Below, in pieces: positions 44,924-57,785 of a stretch of DNA of 64,000 nt. The translations under genes and the position numbers were made by a program. Position 1 is the first letter of the stretch; every line of letters starts with the position of its first letter. Origin of the DNA: Mallotus nudiflorus (taxonomy: Eukaryota; Streptophyta; Magnoliopsida; Malpighiales; Euphorbiaceae); contig CANTUR010000066.1 in the NCBI GenBank assembly GCA_947683625.1, forward strand, positions 1,116,001 to 1,180,000, in the 5' to 3' direction. The notes beneath the pieces were generated by a model. It saw only the letters and a list, made by a program, of their open reading frames with translations, was not told the DNA's origin and ran no database searches.

Positions 44924-46319
44924 AGTTTTTTTATAGTTGAAAGAGAAAAGGTGAAATAGTTCACATGGAATATATCATGTTATAACAGTATACCCAAAAG
45001 AAGAAAACAAGAAACCCGCATCTCTTTCTCTTTACTTCCAAAAACCATGGCTTCTACGACTTCTTATGATTGGAAACCACTTTTGGGCATATTTTTTGCA
45101 ACATTAAAATCATAATTTCTTCTTTTTCGTTTTTAGAATTTAATATATATAATATTTTTAACTCATTTTTTAATGTCTCTAGAATTTGGTTAACGTACTC
45201 ATATAGAATCTTTCTCTTGCCTTTTTTCTTCCTTTTTCGTAATTTCATTAGCATCTTAGCATCATTGAAGTATGTGTATAAGCTTAGTTAATATGGGTCT
45301 GAGACTGCATCTGTTGCTTCCTTTTCCCTTCTTTATGTTGTTGCTGCTGTGTTTTTATTTTATTTTATTTGAATAACTCACCAGACATTTTTTCTATTAG
45401 CTAATCATTTTTTTAAAAATTGACGAATGTAATAAATTAAAATAATAGTACCATACAGAATTAACCATGAAATCAGTGAAATAGTGATATAATAATTATG
45501 TTTCAAGAAAAGATAATATAAGATGCAGTATAAATGTTATTCGTTGCTTATTTATAAAATTAATTTTCATTTTATTTTAAAAAATTAACTTTATTAATAT
45601 ATAAATTATTGAATTTAGCTATTAATTAGAAAAAAGTTGGCCATATTGTTTGATGAGTAGTGATAACATTGGAAAGTTTCTTATTCAAAATGGAGCCACA
45701 TTTCCCCAGTCAATGCCATATAATTAGTCAATTAGTTAAGATATGTATTTCAGTTGTTGTTTTTTTTAATAATTGAGAGATAAAAGAGAGAAGTGAGATA
45801 TCAAACTTATAATCTCACATTATCCTATCTTTATCATTTATTTCATCTTTTAAACATTGATGATACATTTATTTATAAAAACATTTTATCAAATCTTCAT
45901 TTTCCAATTAATGATAAAGATTGACACAAATTGGCCTCATTCTAACTTTTTTTCTTATTTTAAATATTTATTTAAGCCAATTTGATCAGGTCACATCATC
46001 ACTAACTGTTGCACATGATCCAATTTTATATGCAAAGTTATCAATTATTATAACATTTAATATAATAATAAATCTATTTCTTAAAAAAATTAATATATAT
46101 GTAACTCTTTAAACTTTAATATATTTTAATTATTTAAATAATTATATTAAGCCCTTATAGCTTTGGAAATTGGACCCCTGGGCCAATAAACGAAATTGCT
46201 TTTGGGGCTTGTATGCTAGTCGAAATTACTATCGAGGAAATTACACTATTAATTTATTTTATTTAAAAAAAAATAAGTGTTTAAAATTTTTGGAAATTTT
46301 AGTTATTTTGAAAAATACT
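44510..46319. other. intergenic with TA microsatellite
   Basis: AT-rich. A TA run at about 44881-44919. A short start-like context AAAACCATGGCT at 45047 opens only 22 codons before a stop. No supported gene. Confidence 0.55.
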
Positions 46320-46463
46320 ACAAGACACAACGCCTGGGCACTGATCTTCAAGTTGCTTCTTTGCATCATCGGTTATTTCATACCCTCTCAAGCTTAGATT
46401 TGCTGGGGAATCCTCTGCTGTATTGTCTTTTGTTGAATCCATGAGAACAGAGCCATCACATCC
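46320..46463 (-). pseudogene. class III peroxidase exon remnant
   Basis: 48 codons on the minus strand read GCDGSVLMDSTKDNTAE, then SLRGYEI, then a CPGVVSC end. This is the start of exon 2 of plant secretory (class III) peroxidases, just after the distal-His exon. An AG acceptor precedes the Gly-Cys-Asp start. One residue of the NTAEKD motif is missing, and the sequence stops being peroxidase-like after GVVSC, where the family continues ADI. No other peroxidase exon was found nearby. It is a fragment, about 480 bp from the 3' end of PG2. Confidence 0.85.
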
Positions 46464-46941
46464 CTTAAAAATTCAATAATAAAAAAAAAGCATGATATGT
46501 TTTTCATTCCAATAATATGAATCTATAATTTATTTTAATCATTTTGTTGAAATTTTAGAATTCTAAAAATTTAAAATTGTTAAGAATCAAGTTTAAATAA
46601 AAATTTTAGATAATATAATCCATTCAAAACAAAAATTTAATGAAAATTCAAATTTATTGGTTAAAATTAAATCATTCAAATATATTATAGGGTTATTTTT
46701 GTTATAATGTATGCCTTTTTTGTTAAAATTTTTTTTCCCTCTAATCAAGAAAAAACGAGAACATCATATAATAATTAACTCAATGTCATTAAAACAACGT
46801 TCTCATAACATCCGAATAAAGATTTTTGAAGTAATTGCATGCAAGGCCGGGCTTTCGTAAACTTAAACAGTCCTGAAAACCTCAGGCTCATGCAATGCAA
46901 CTTATGCTGTAGCTAATTAATCAAGTATCACAAATATTGTT

Positions 46942-48490
46942 TCAAAGACAGCTTGAAGGCTGAATAAAACCCGAAGCAGTCCCAACAGCATTGATACAAG
47001 ATGCTTCAGCTGGCTTGTTATTGTATGTCAATTTCACGTCCTCCAGTTGAATCCCAGTGCATGGAGTGCTTTTGCTACAATCAAAGTTCACTGCAACTTC
47101 TGTTGCTGATGATCCATGGACATCTTGGTATGTTACATCACTGACTTGAACACCAGATTGCTGTGGAAGTGGAGACATATTCGTATATAATTAGTTTCAG
47201 TTCAGCAATTAAATTGATTATTTCTAGCACTAGTAAGTAATTGATTGAAAAATGTGGGTACCTGGCCGGGGCAATCTCCGTCTCCAGGGCAGTAATTCTG
47301 ATTAATAAAAATTGGGTTTTGGACGTTGTTCATAACAGCATGTTGAAAAAGAATGTTCTTAGCAAAACCACTGCTTGGTCTCCCCCAAGTTTTTATCCTT
47401 AAACCATTTTGGGTGCCGGAAAATGTGGTTGTCTTAACAGTAACATTTTGCACTCCAGCTTCACTATCGTCCTTGCCTAAGCTTCCAATGCTGCAACGAC
47501 CACGCACAAATTCGTATAAAATCTACCATATATACTATGCATGTATATATACATAATTATACAGCATTCTGATTGAATAATTACCTGATTCCATGGCCAG
47601 GTCCACAAGCAACATTTTCAACCCATAAACCAGTTGTTCCAGGGCCAATTGACACACAGTCATCGCCTGTACCAATCTTGGAGTTCAAGATTGTGACAAT
47701 GCTTGATCCTTCAACGTGAATTCCATCTGTGTTAGGGCTATCGCCTGCAGCTGAGACTTTCACACTCTGTACCTTGACATTCTGGCAGCTATTGATGACA
47801 ATATGAAACTTTTGGCTGTCTTCTGATGCTAACCCATTGATTTCAATGTTGTTGGAATTGGAAAATTCTAGCGACTGCATGCATAGATAAACAAATAAAA
47901 ATTAGTAAATGTTGACATTTCTCTAATGCAAAAATGCAATGACTTTTTTTTTTTAATTGCAGTGTGGAAAATTTTTATATTTCAAGTGTATTAGCCCAAT
48001 ATGTCAGTGTATATATTTAGATTACCGTTGCGCCGGTTGGGCAGTTGTTGCCAGAAGACTTGCAAGACCACAAGCGTGAACCTTGACCATCAAGTACCCC
48101 ACCGGAAACAGTAACTCCATCCACATGCTCGAAGATTATCCAATTCTTTTCATCACCAATAACAGAATAATCAGAAGGAGCCAAAAGGGTACCATCAATA
48201 CTAACTTCAATGGCACTGTTCTTGCATGGACCCTGAAACTCCACTTTGCCTAAAGAAAACCTCCCAGCAGGCACGTAAAGAGTGGCAGGGGCACTAGAAC
48301 CACAGGCATCAGCCCATGCAGCAAGAAATGCCTTTGTTGATTCAGTTGAGCCATCAGGTTTGGCTCCATAACTCTGCACATTGTATAATTGTGCAGGTGC
48401 TGCCATTGAAGGAGATAGTGATGAGGCAAAGACAATGAAGAACAGAAGAAGTGTAGCAGCAAGAACATTAAGGGTCATTGTGCTTGCCAT
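46942..48490 (-). CDS. polygalacturonase PG2 (GH28), intact
   Basis: Four exons: 48490-48026, 47874-47585, 47490-47262, 47160-46942 (stop TGA). All introns are GT...AG (151, 94 and 101 bp), with phases 0, 2, 0. The joined CDS is 1203 bp, 400 residues, the usual size. A hydrophobic leader (about residues 1-30) suggests secretion to the cell wall. Catalytic GH28 motifs: NTD at about 203-205, GDD at 225-227, GHG near 248-250, RIK at 283-285. The enzyme hydrolyses alpha-1,4 galacturonan of pectin; endo or exo action cannot be told from motifs alone. PG1, same strand and same intron positions, is its damaged paralogue 7.5 kb downstream. Confidence 0.93.
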
Positions 48491-48567
48491 TTCTTGTATA
48501 TTGGTTTATGAGAATGTTCTGAGAGACGAGAGATTGTAGGATGTGAATTGGAGGGTGATGAATGGGG

Positions 48568-48579
48568 TATATATATAGC
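48568..48579 (-). promoter_or_regulatory. TATA box of PG2
   Basis: The minus strand reads TATATATAC about 80 bp upstream of the PG2 ATG, matching the spacing seen at PG1. Confidence 0.65.
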
Positions 48580-48599
48580 AACATTTTGGAGATTTGAAA

Positions 48600-50896
48600 A
48601 TAGATTTTTGACATTTCTTTACATTGTTGAAATACAGGATCCTAATTAGCAACACTAATTTCTTCCTTTTGTTTTTATGTTCTTTAGTCAAGTGGAAAGA
48701 ACCCCCTAGCAAGACAATTAACTCTTATATTTTTCAAGAATTAGGGAAATGGGGATGTCAGTAGAAAATTTGATGTTGTTGGTAGCATTAGATAAAAACA
48801 GTAACTAAAAAAATCAGAAATTAAATAGCAGCATTTATAAACTTGTCTTCGTGAGATATTAAGTGAATATTTTAACTACTGATGTCAAAAGTTGGATAGT
48901 TAAATATTAATAAAAATTTCTGTCATAACATGAAAAGATTATAAGTTTACTTTTTAATCATATCAGAGTAGTAAAATTCCTACCAACTAAAATCTTTTAA
49001 CATATTTATACATTTTAACTAGAGATAGTTACATTTTAACTCAAACAATATTTAAAATTTGAATTTTTTGTTCCTTCTTGTAATTCAAGTAAATAAATAA
49101 ATAAATGGTAAATTAGTGGTTCATTATTACTTTTAGTTTCTGTTTAAAAAAATTAAAGTTGGAAATTGAGGAGGACCTAATTGCAACTGCACCGCCAATG
49201 AACTTTTGAAAAGAAAAAAGAATTATATGTAGTCAATTAATGAACAAAGTAATAAGCTCAATGTCTTATTAGTCTTGATTGATTAGAACAAACTAAAAGG
49301 GATATATATACCTAATTATACCCCCAACTTGGATCTTTGTATTTTAGAAATTTCAATATGACATTTTTAACCATGTGATGCTGGATTCGTTGAGTTTTCA
49401 AACATTTTATCTTTTATTTGGTTTTATTTTTTTAATAGGAGGTTATATAATTTAAGTTTTGATGAACTGCACAACATGGACAACACTCTCCTTGTAAATT
49501 AACGACATTAAAATTTAAATTTTACAATTTATGATGTCCCTAATGAAAAGTTATTACTTAACTATTCTCACACTATCAATAAAATAAAAATTAGAAGTTT
49601 CCATCTTAAATAATATGCTTATTTTGTTAATATGAAAATCCTTGGTTGATGTATGATTTATGTGTTATATATCATTTCTAGAACTTGTCAAGCGAAAGAA
49701 GTTAATTCATTTTCACAAAGATTCAGAAACTATAACCAATTACATAACATATCTTTTGGGACTTCATTAATTTGGAAAAAAAAAATCTTTCATTAACAGA
49801 AAAACATGTACTTATTAGATTTGTAATTCAAGGCAAAATTAGTTAGAGTATAAAAAAAATGACATATATGCTCTAATAAAAATAATTAATTACTTGTAAA
49901 AGAAAACAAAACAATAACTAGAAAAAAGAAGTAGAAAAAATTAAAATAATTGAATATTTTTCAGCAAAAAAATTGATATTATTTTTTATTTGGAGAAAAT
50001 AGTACTCAGTAACTAATAAAAACAAAGACCATATATTTTATAAAATAAAAAAAAAATCTCTAAAACATACAATTAAAAGGTAAAAAGAAAAAATAACTAC
50101 TATCCCTCAATTAATAAATAGAATATTAACAAAATGTTATTTTGAGACTTTTTATCAATAAATAGATATTCCTATTTTTTTTAAAAAAATCTTTAGTTTT
50201 GTGTGGTATGCCATGTAGGCATTGAATTTATTTATATTGAACAAGTTTTATTTTATATCAGTAGCGTAAAAATATTTTATGAAACAAAAAAAAATTTAAA
50301 ATTTAATGTGTTTATATTAATGTTACTCGATTAGGCATTTTTATAAGAATCACATTTGTTTGTTATATTTTTATGACGAGCAGGTAAAAAAGAAAAAAAG
50401 AATTTCATTAATTTATATAGCAAGTATTTTGGTTTTCAATTTATACGTTTGGTATGTCTAGAAATTTCCTACTATTGTTTCACTATAACTTAACATGTGA
50501 GAGCATCATGTTCTACGCACTACGCAACATACTCTTTTCAAACCAACGAATTTTGAAACGGCAGGTCGTCCAAAAAACCAACCGCATGCAGAAAAAGCAA
50601 CCGCAATATACGTATGTATTTGACGACTTTTAGGGCGCTCGTCCAAAATTAATTTTACGAAAAATGAAAATTGATTTATTAAACAATCATGATACTAAAT
50701 AACTAAATCAACCAACAACAATTAAATGATTGAATGGAGTTATTCATATTTAAGCGGTATTTTGGATGTAAGTCTTATATAAAGTTATGTTAAATTAATT
50801 ATTAAAAATATTTTATTGTATTTATAATTATATCTACAACAAATCAAATTAGTTAGACTTTAGTTAGAAATGTAACCGAAAAAAGTCAAGCTAAAT
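48600..50896. other. intergenic, PG2 promoter side
   Basis: AT-rich. A small less AT-rich island at 50490-50650 was read in all frames and gave nothing recognisable. No element ends were found. Confidence 0.5.
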
Positions 50897-51335
50897 TTTA
50901 GCAGTGTCGGATTTGGTTCGTTTATAATTAAATCAAACTTACTATATCACTTATTGTTCACAAGTTGTTTGTGAATTTAAACAAGTTTAAAGAAATTTTA
51001 TAAAAATATAAACTATAAATTAAAATTGTACATTACAAATTAAAAATAAATTATGTACTAAATAAATTATAATATATTAAAAAAATTATAATTTTATTAT
51101 AATAATATCTTTTAGAATAAGAATTTATATATTATACATTTAAAATTAAATTATTAAACTTTAAAATTATGAGCTAATTTACAAATTTTTATTTAACTTT
51201 GTTTACGAGTTTGATAAATTGAATTTTATATAATTGAAGTTTAACTTGTTTATTACAGGTGTTTCAATATACGAATTCAAATAAAATTTTATTAAAAACA
51301 CTTAATTATTTACAAGCAGTTTGTTTCATTTACTA
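50897..51335 (+). repeat. AT-rich dispersed repeat, copy 1
   Basis: Aligns by eye with 51968-52440 through blocks such as GTTTATAATTAAATC, AAATAAATTATAATATATT and TTTAAAATTAAATTATTAAA. No TIR or target duplication could be fixed. It resembles common unclassified plant repeats with GTTCGTTTATAA-like starts. Confidence 0.6.
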
Positions 51336-51967
51336 TGTTAAGTTAAGTGGACTCTCACTATGAATATGAATAGCGGCTAAAAATACTAAACGGATAAAAA
51401 ATATATTTATCATTTATTTATTTTTAACATAATAATAAATGCATCAATATTATAGAAGAGTGAAGTACGTAAGATAGTTGAAAATATTGTTTTAATATTT
51501 CTTTAAAATAATTAATAACAATAAATTAATCATTAAATCGGTAAAAAGCAGAAGAAACATGAACTGAGAACGTGACAGGTGGAGTAGAATACGGAGAAGA
51601 AATGGGTGGTATCAATGTGAATTTATCTTTCCGTAAATAAAGCAAGACTCCTAAAGCCATGGCTGGAAATGGGGTAATTTTAATTCTTTTCTAGCAATTA
51701 AACAGACCCATAACTGTTTTAACTAAATACAAAAATTGTTTTATAGTATAACAGTTATAACTAACCTAAGTGGTAAATATTGCACGTGGTTAGTTGGTGG
51801 TTGGTTAGTTGATTACTCAAGTCAAACTACCTTAAACAATCTGTTTCATTCATGTGGGGTTACCACTTGTTAGCCGTCATTTTGCAACCTCAATTGGAAA
51901 ATGGCTAAGGTTTTTAATTTTCATTGTTCATTTCTTGGCCAATGGCATTGACTTTTAGACCAAGTTG
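51336..51967. other. spacer between the two repeat copies
   Basis: No gene seen. A segment at 51540-51700 is less AT-rich but has no recognisable product. Confidence 0.5.
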
Positions 51968-52440
51968 ATATTTAGCTCGTACTTAATCCATTTATAATCA
52001 AATCGAGTTCGAATTGAACTTATTATCTTACTTGATATTTATAAGTTATTTGTAAGTTTAAACGAATTTAAAAAAATTTTAAAAAATAAAAATTATATAT
52101 TAAAAAATTTTAAAATAAATAATTTATTAAATAAATTATAATATATTTAATAAATATTATGATTTTATTTTAATAATATATTTTTAAAATATTTTTTATA
52201 ATATAAATTTATATATTATATATTTAAAATTAAATTATTAAATATTAGAATTTTGAACTAGTTCACAAATTTTTAATCCAACCTGTTCACAAACTTTATG
52301 AACCAATCTTTATATAATTTGTGTTTGATTTATCTATTAAACGAGTTTTAATATATAAGAGTTCGAATAAATTTTTATCAAGCTAAATACCAAGTTGGTC
52401 GCTAGCAGTTCAATTTATTTACACTCATACTTAGATCGTC
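51968..52440 (+). repeat. AT-rich dispersed repeat, copy 2
   Basis: Second, diverged, same-strand copy of 50897-51335, about 1.07 kb to the right. Confidence 0.6.
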
Positions 52441-54849
52441 TCAACCACATAGTGGAGCTCAATTTTTAGGGGTCCAAATTCAATTTGTTTATAAAAACTC
52501 AAATTTGGTGAACTCTAATGATTAATTAGTTCTAGGAAATTAAAATAAATTAATTTTTTTATATATATAATGGTTCGAATTTGATTTCAGAAATAATAAT
52601 CAATGTATATATGTCAACATAAGATCAAGCGAGGATCATGGGCGCCGCAATTTCATATCCATCAGTCCGGCCTGCATGTGTGAATATCCAATTGTTAATG
52701 TTACACCAAAATTTCATTGGATAATTAATTAATTAATATATAAAATTATAAATTAAGAAAATATACTAGCGCTTCAACTAACCAAAATTTTTAAAATTTT
52801 AAATAAAATTTCGAGTGTGTGTGATTTTAAGAGAATTTTGAAACCTTATATGGTCTATCCGGCTTAAATTATGCAAATAGTTATATAATTATAAAATACC
52901 ATAATTATGAAAAAAAATTGAAAGAATGTAGAGTAGTATCTATTAATTTCTTCTCAGTGCTCCTTAACCAATCGCAAACTTTGATTAACTTCAATTAATT
53001 TCTTCTTCAAATTCTAGCTAGCTAATTGAGTAAGTATTTTGTGCATTTTTTTAGTCCCTTGTCTAAGTGTCTATACCACAAAATTAACTTGTAACATTAA
53101 ATTGACCAACTATGCCCTATTTGTGGGCAGTTCTTGCTTAGGGAGAAGGTGATACGCTTCTTTACCAATTTTTAATTACATCATGTGTTCTAACATATAT
53201 ATATATAAAGCCTTTCATTTCAAGCTGTAAATAAGTAGTATAAGTACATGAAACTTATATAAGTAGAACAAAATATTTTGAATAATTATTTTTCTTCATT
53301 ATTTTTATTAGAATTTCAAAAATTAAAAAATTTATGTTGATGATACGTAGGAGAAATTGAATTTCAATCTTTTTCTACTGTCAATTGATAATTGATCAAT
53401 TAATAAATTATATATATAAAAAAGATAAATGTGAATTATGAAAGGTAAATAAAGTAGAAAGAAGACATCATGAAGGAGTAGATAGTCAACTGATAGCTTT
53501 TTTCTAAAAGCATCATGAGATGTAAAATTTAATTAATGTTGTCATCGATTTAAAGGGAATGATGAACTGTTCTTCGGTTATACAATCTATTGATACTTAG
53601 ATCATATGATATCTTTATTAAAAAAAAGAAAGTCAAAAGAAGACAACAAAATGGATCAACTACCATAAATATTATTGGTGGCTATCAATTAAAAAAAAAA
53701 ACTGAAAATTTTGATCTTATTTGGAATTTTAAAAAAAGGTGCTAAAAGGTAAGTTTATTTTCAAGTTTATTGTCTAATAAAGGTCAAAATTAGTTACATT
53801 TTGTATTCATAATTAGGTATAATCGAACATGGAGAAAATTATGTAGAAAATTAGGCCTTTATTCATGCTCAATTACATACCGAAAGCATGAAACTTAAAG
53901 TTTTAATTCAAAGGGTATGATCATCTAAGTCAATTAATTCTCAACAACTTAATTAAAGTTGAAAAATTACGAAATTTCTAAAAAATTCAACTAATCATGT
54001 CCTTTAATTATGGAGAAACTATATGCTATATAAGTTAATTAAAATATAGTAGTTTCTTTTACAACTACATACATGAAATAGGTTGAAGGATTATTGACTG
54101 ATTGGACTAATACCATTTACATGCAATAGGTTGAGGGATCATAGACTGATTGGATTATGTATCATTTTATTTACATAGACTTCCCAAAGTCGGTACAAAT
54201 CCTTTCATTATTCCAAATATAAAAACATGTCTTGATTTCTATTTACAGTTAGTTCACAATCAAGGGTATAATTTCTCTAATATATGCCTTCTCTTTATTG
54301 ATGTTTTCAAAATTAGACCTGTAGATATTGGTTCGTGGTTCAATCTTTCAGTCAACTGATTTAATATAATGTATAAAAAAAAATTATTTAACCGTTTGAA
54401 AATTTCATGGTTAAATTGTTTTAACATTATTAATTCATAAATAACTGTCAATATATTTTGTGTTTATTTAAATATTTGAACGAAAGATAAATATGCTAAC
54501 AGAGTAAATTATTATAAATTAACAAAAGAAATTTTTAAAATTTAAATAATAGAAACGGCCTATAATAACCCATAAATATTTAAATAATAAAGATATGTTA
54601 CTATTGTTATCAACTTGTTTTTGGGTTGCTGAATGGTTATTGATTCGAGGTACCATGTAAACACAGTTAATTGCTAGCAACTTTATAGTATGCAAGATAT
54701 TAACTCATTTAATTGCTAACAGTTATCTCAAGCTTCAAAGTAGGAGGATCAAAGATAATTTTTGTTAAAAATTCAGGGACTAAAGTGGTAATTTTTTCAT
54801 CTCCTCTTTTGTTATATTGACCATATGCGAAAATGCTCATAAACCTCTA
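52441..54849. other. intergenic, no gene seen
   Basis: AT-rich. A two-copy repeat of about 48 bp lies at 54073-54157 (ATAGGTTGA...GACTGATTGGA). The left end of element F must lie near the right limit but could not be fixed. Confidence 0.5.
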
Positions 54850-56395
54850 AACTCCTCCCTGATATTCACTATAGCACTGTCAACTTCTCCTTCTCCGTTC
54901 ACCAGCCAAACAACCTTCGTTTGCTATGAAATTTGAACGCAAACACTTCTCAACCTCCTCTACATCTTTGCTAATTTTATTTTATGAGAATTGACCTAGC
55001 TTTTATTAGTTTGAGTTCTGAAAATTTGGCTTGAACTTTCCGATGATAAATCACCATTTTTTGTGACCATTGGCTATTGTAACTACCACCATCAGACTCA
55101 TTTCATTTCCAAGAGTTAAGAGATACCAATTTTGCATCTGATCCGTGTTGTCTCGGTCTTGATTATGGTTAAAGATCATAATCGACAATTTTTATTATCC
55201 TCTTTGATCTATTTATTTAGAGGTTGTTGGTGGAGTTTGAGACTATTTTTGAGTTCCATACATTGTTGTGAACATGTTGATATTCCTGATTTGTGTATAA
55301 GACGATTTTTCGATGAGAAATCTTGTGAGTTCTAATCGGATTCCGGTGAGGAATAGTGACTAGTCCAAAAAATTATGATTTTCTTTTTAATAAAAAATAT
55401 AAATTTTGAGAATTAATTTCTGTAATTGAAGCTAGGTCTGATTCCTCATGGATTTTGAGATAAAAATCCTAAAAGCATTTCGGTGGAAATTACGTAATTT
55501 CCATATAAATTGTTTTAATTCACCAAAATAATTTTTCTTAGTCACGAATGTCATATTTAGGATATTTCCAAGTCCATTTTAGTAATTCCTTGATTTTATT
55601 AATTTTTCTGAAATTTTGAGAAATTATTATGAATTTATTTGATATATATATGTAGCTTGTTTTAAATAAATATATAGAGAGTTCCAGAGCGAGTCGTAGC
55701 ATTTGAGCAGCCGAGGACACGTCAACCGACACGTTCCACCTGTGAGTTAATTTTATAAAATGTTTGTTGAGATTATATAAATGAGGATTTTCATGAGATA
55801 AATATTATATTAAGTTGCTCTTATAAATTTAATTACAAATGTGAATATTATTATGAGCATGAGTTATGATTATATTATTGCTAAGGATTTTGAGAAGAAG
55901 CTCTAGCGTAATTTCATTTTATTAAATTTATTTTATCTTATTTTATTTTTATGACTTATAATAAGTATGTTTTGAAGAAAATGGTAGAACATGCTACATG
56001 GTGGGTGTCATCAAGGCTGTGTGCGCACTAGTGTTGATTATGAAATAGTCATTGATTTATTAATTGTTAGCCTTGATTAAGTAAGTCTCTCTTATATAAC
56101 TTGTATTGTAATTTTTCTTATGATGGAGATATATGTATGTCGATATAATTGAGTTGAGATGTTGATGATAATGGAGTCTTTGTGGATGATGACTATTTTT
56201 GGAAGTGTTAATTGAAATTTTCAAGTTTGGGTTTGTTCCCTGTGCAGAGCAAACTCTACCAAATTTGCTTGAAAATATTTAAAATGGTAAATTTTAATGT
56301 GAAAATTTTCTTAAGGCTCACTACAGGTTTTGAAAACTTCATGCTTTCCCATTCTTTAGTATCAGTTATGTACCCTTTAGGTTCGAGTCATAACA
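54850..56395 (+). repeat. 5' LTR of element F (with internal deletion)
   Basis: Homologous to 57786-59951 but lacking about 630 bp, joined at about 56093. It ends GAGTCATAACA before the primer site. The start given is the first base alignable with LTR 2. Confidence 0.8.
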
Positions 56396-56399
56396 AAGT

Positions 56400-56411
56400 T
56401 AGTATCAGAGC
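56400..56411 (+). other. primer binding site of element F
   Basis: TAGTATCAGAGC, one change from the initiator-Met site, four bases after the LTR. Confidence 0.85.
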
Positions 56412-56574
56412 AATAGTTCATTCATTGTTCTTTTGGTCATTAGTGTTTGTCTTTTCTTGAAACTACTATAGTGATTAGTGATAATTGTCATTTGGTGTCA
56501 TTATTACTTCTAGAATTTAATGTATATGTTAGCATCCTTGTTATGTCTTGAATTTTGTTTATATGTCTTTTCAA

Positions 56575-57785
56575 AATGAGGAGGAGAGCATAAAATGCTC
56601 TTGCTATAGATGCAACATATGATAATGGTGAGTAGTTCCTTTCAGGATGAAGCTCCTCCCCCTACCCCATAAGGTAGAAGAAGGGGTAGACCTAGGGCAG
56701 TGGCAGCTCAGAGATAAGAGCAACAACTACAAATAGAACTAGAAGTTCCAAAAATGAATCTTGCAACCTTTGCGGCTGGAATGGTATGAATAAATCTAAG
56801 TTTAATTGCACTTAACTAAGCCATGCCCCTAGTGCAACATATGCTTCAATAAAGGAATCAAGGGATGACAGATACTGATGCTCTTATTCTGTACTCTAGA
56901 GTTGGAAGAATTTCTTTTGATAGGATTGGAGATGCATTAGATTTTATTAATACCATTGAGTCAAGGACTAGGACTGGGTATAAAGATTACCAGAGGATTC
57001 TTGTTGTTGAGTTAGTTGTCCAAGCAGCAGCGCAGGATTAGTTCATGCAATCCATACAGCCCTATATGGACATTATCATTTGGATAAATTTTAAGAGGTG
57101 TTTCTTCTAGTTTTTTCTGTCCACTTGCTATGAGGGATACTTATAGATGGCAGTTGCATTATATTAGCAGATGGGACATGTCAGTTGTTGAAATATCTAA
57201 GGGAGTTTCTTAGGTTGTTACATTATGCAGTAGACATGATGGGAGATGAGAGTAAGGCAGTGGATTTGTATGTAACTGGGTTAAAACTAGTATATATGGG
57301 GATTTGTACTGAGGATCGCTCCTTAGAGAGTGTTATTAATGAGGCTAGGCAGTTGGAGGGGTGACACATAATGCATAGTATGATCCCAGATCCTTATATA
57401 AGTGGAGATGGTAAGGCAGTTGGTATTCACCAGCCAATATTTCATCTTGGTAATATTGGTATGTAGAGTTGTACCTCTCAATAGCATATAAGTTAGAGGG
57501 CATACAAGTCTAGGAGGCATAATCATAAATATGGTAGACCTAGTAGATTTTGGACTGGAGCCAGTAGCTGTAGTAGTGGACGGAGTTCTAGGTACGGTAG
57601 TACAGGCTTATAGTCCTAGTGCATGTCCTAACTGTGGTTATAGTCAGGGCCTTTATCACCTACCATCATAAGCATATTTTTGATATGGTCAAGTTTGGCA
57701 CTTTGCTAGATCATGCTTGAATTCTAGTTATCTGCAGGCATACCCATAGGGTTCATCTACTACAGTTGCTCATCCAGTACAATAG
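56575..57785 (+). pseudogene. decayed gag of element F
   Basis: The ATG at about 56575 corresponds to the MRRRA start of the gag of element C. Gag core words follow in shifting frames: DALILYSRVGRISF, RTRTGYKDYQRILVVELVVQ, FMQSIQPYM (after a Trp-to-stop change), REFLRL, ADMMGDESKAVDLYVTGL-like. A zinc-knuckle remnant ending HFARSCLNS lies at 57620-57720. It ends abruptly at 57785, where LTR sequence begins. Confidence 0.8.

Noticed and set aside
46170..46397. 75-codon plus-strand ORF
   Set aside because: Its right half is antisense to the peroxidase exon remnant and the left half has no recognisable similarity.
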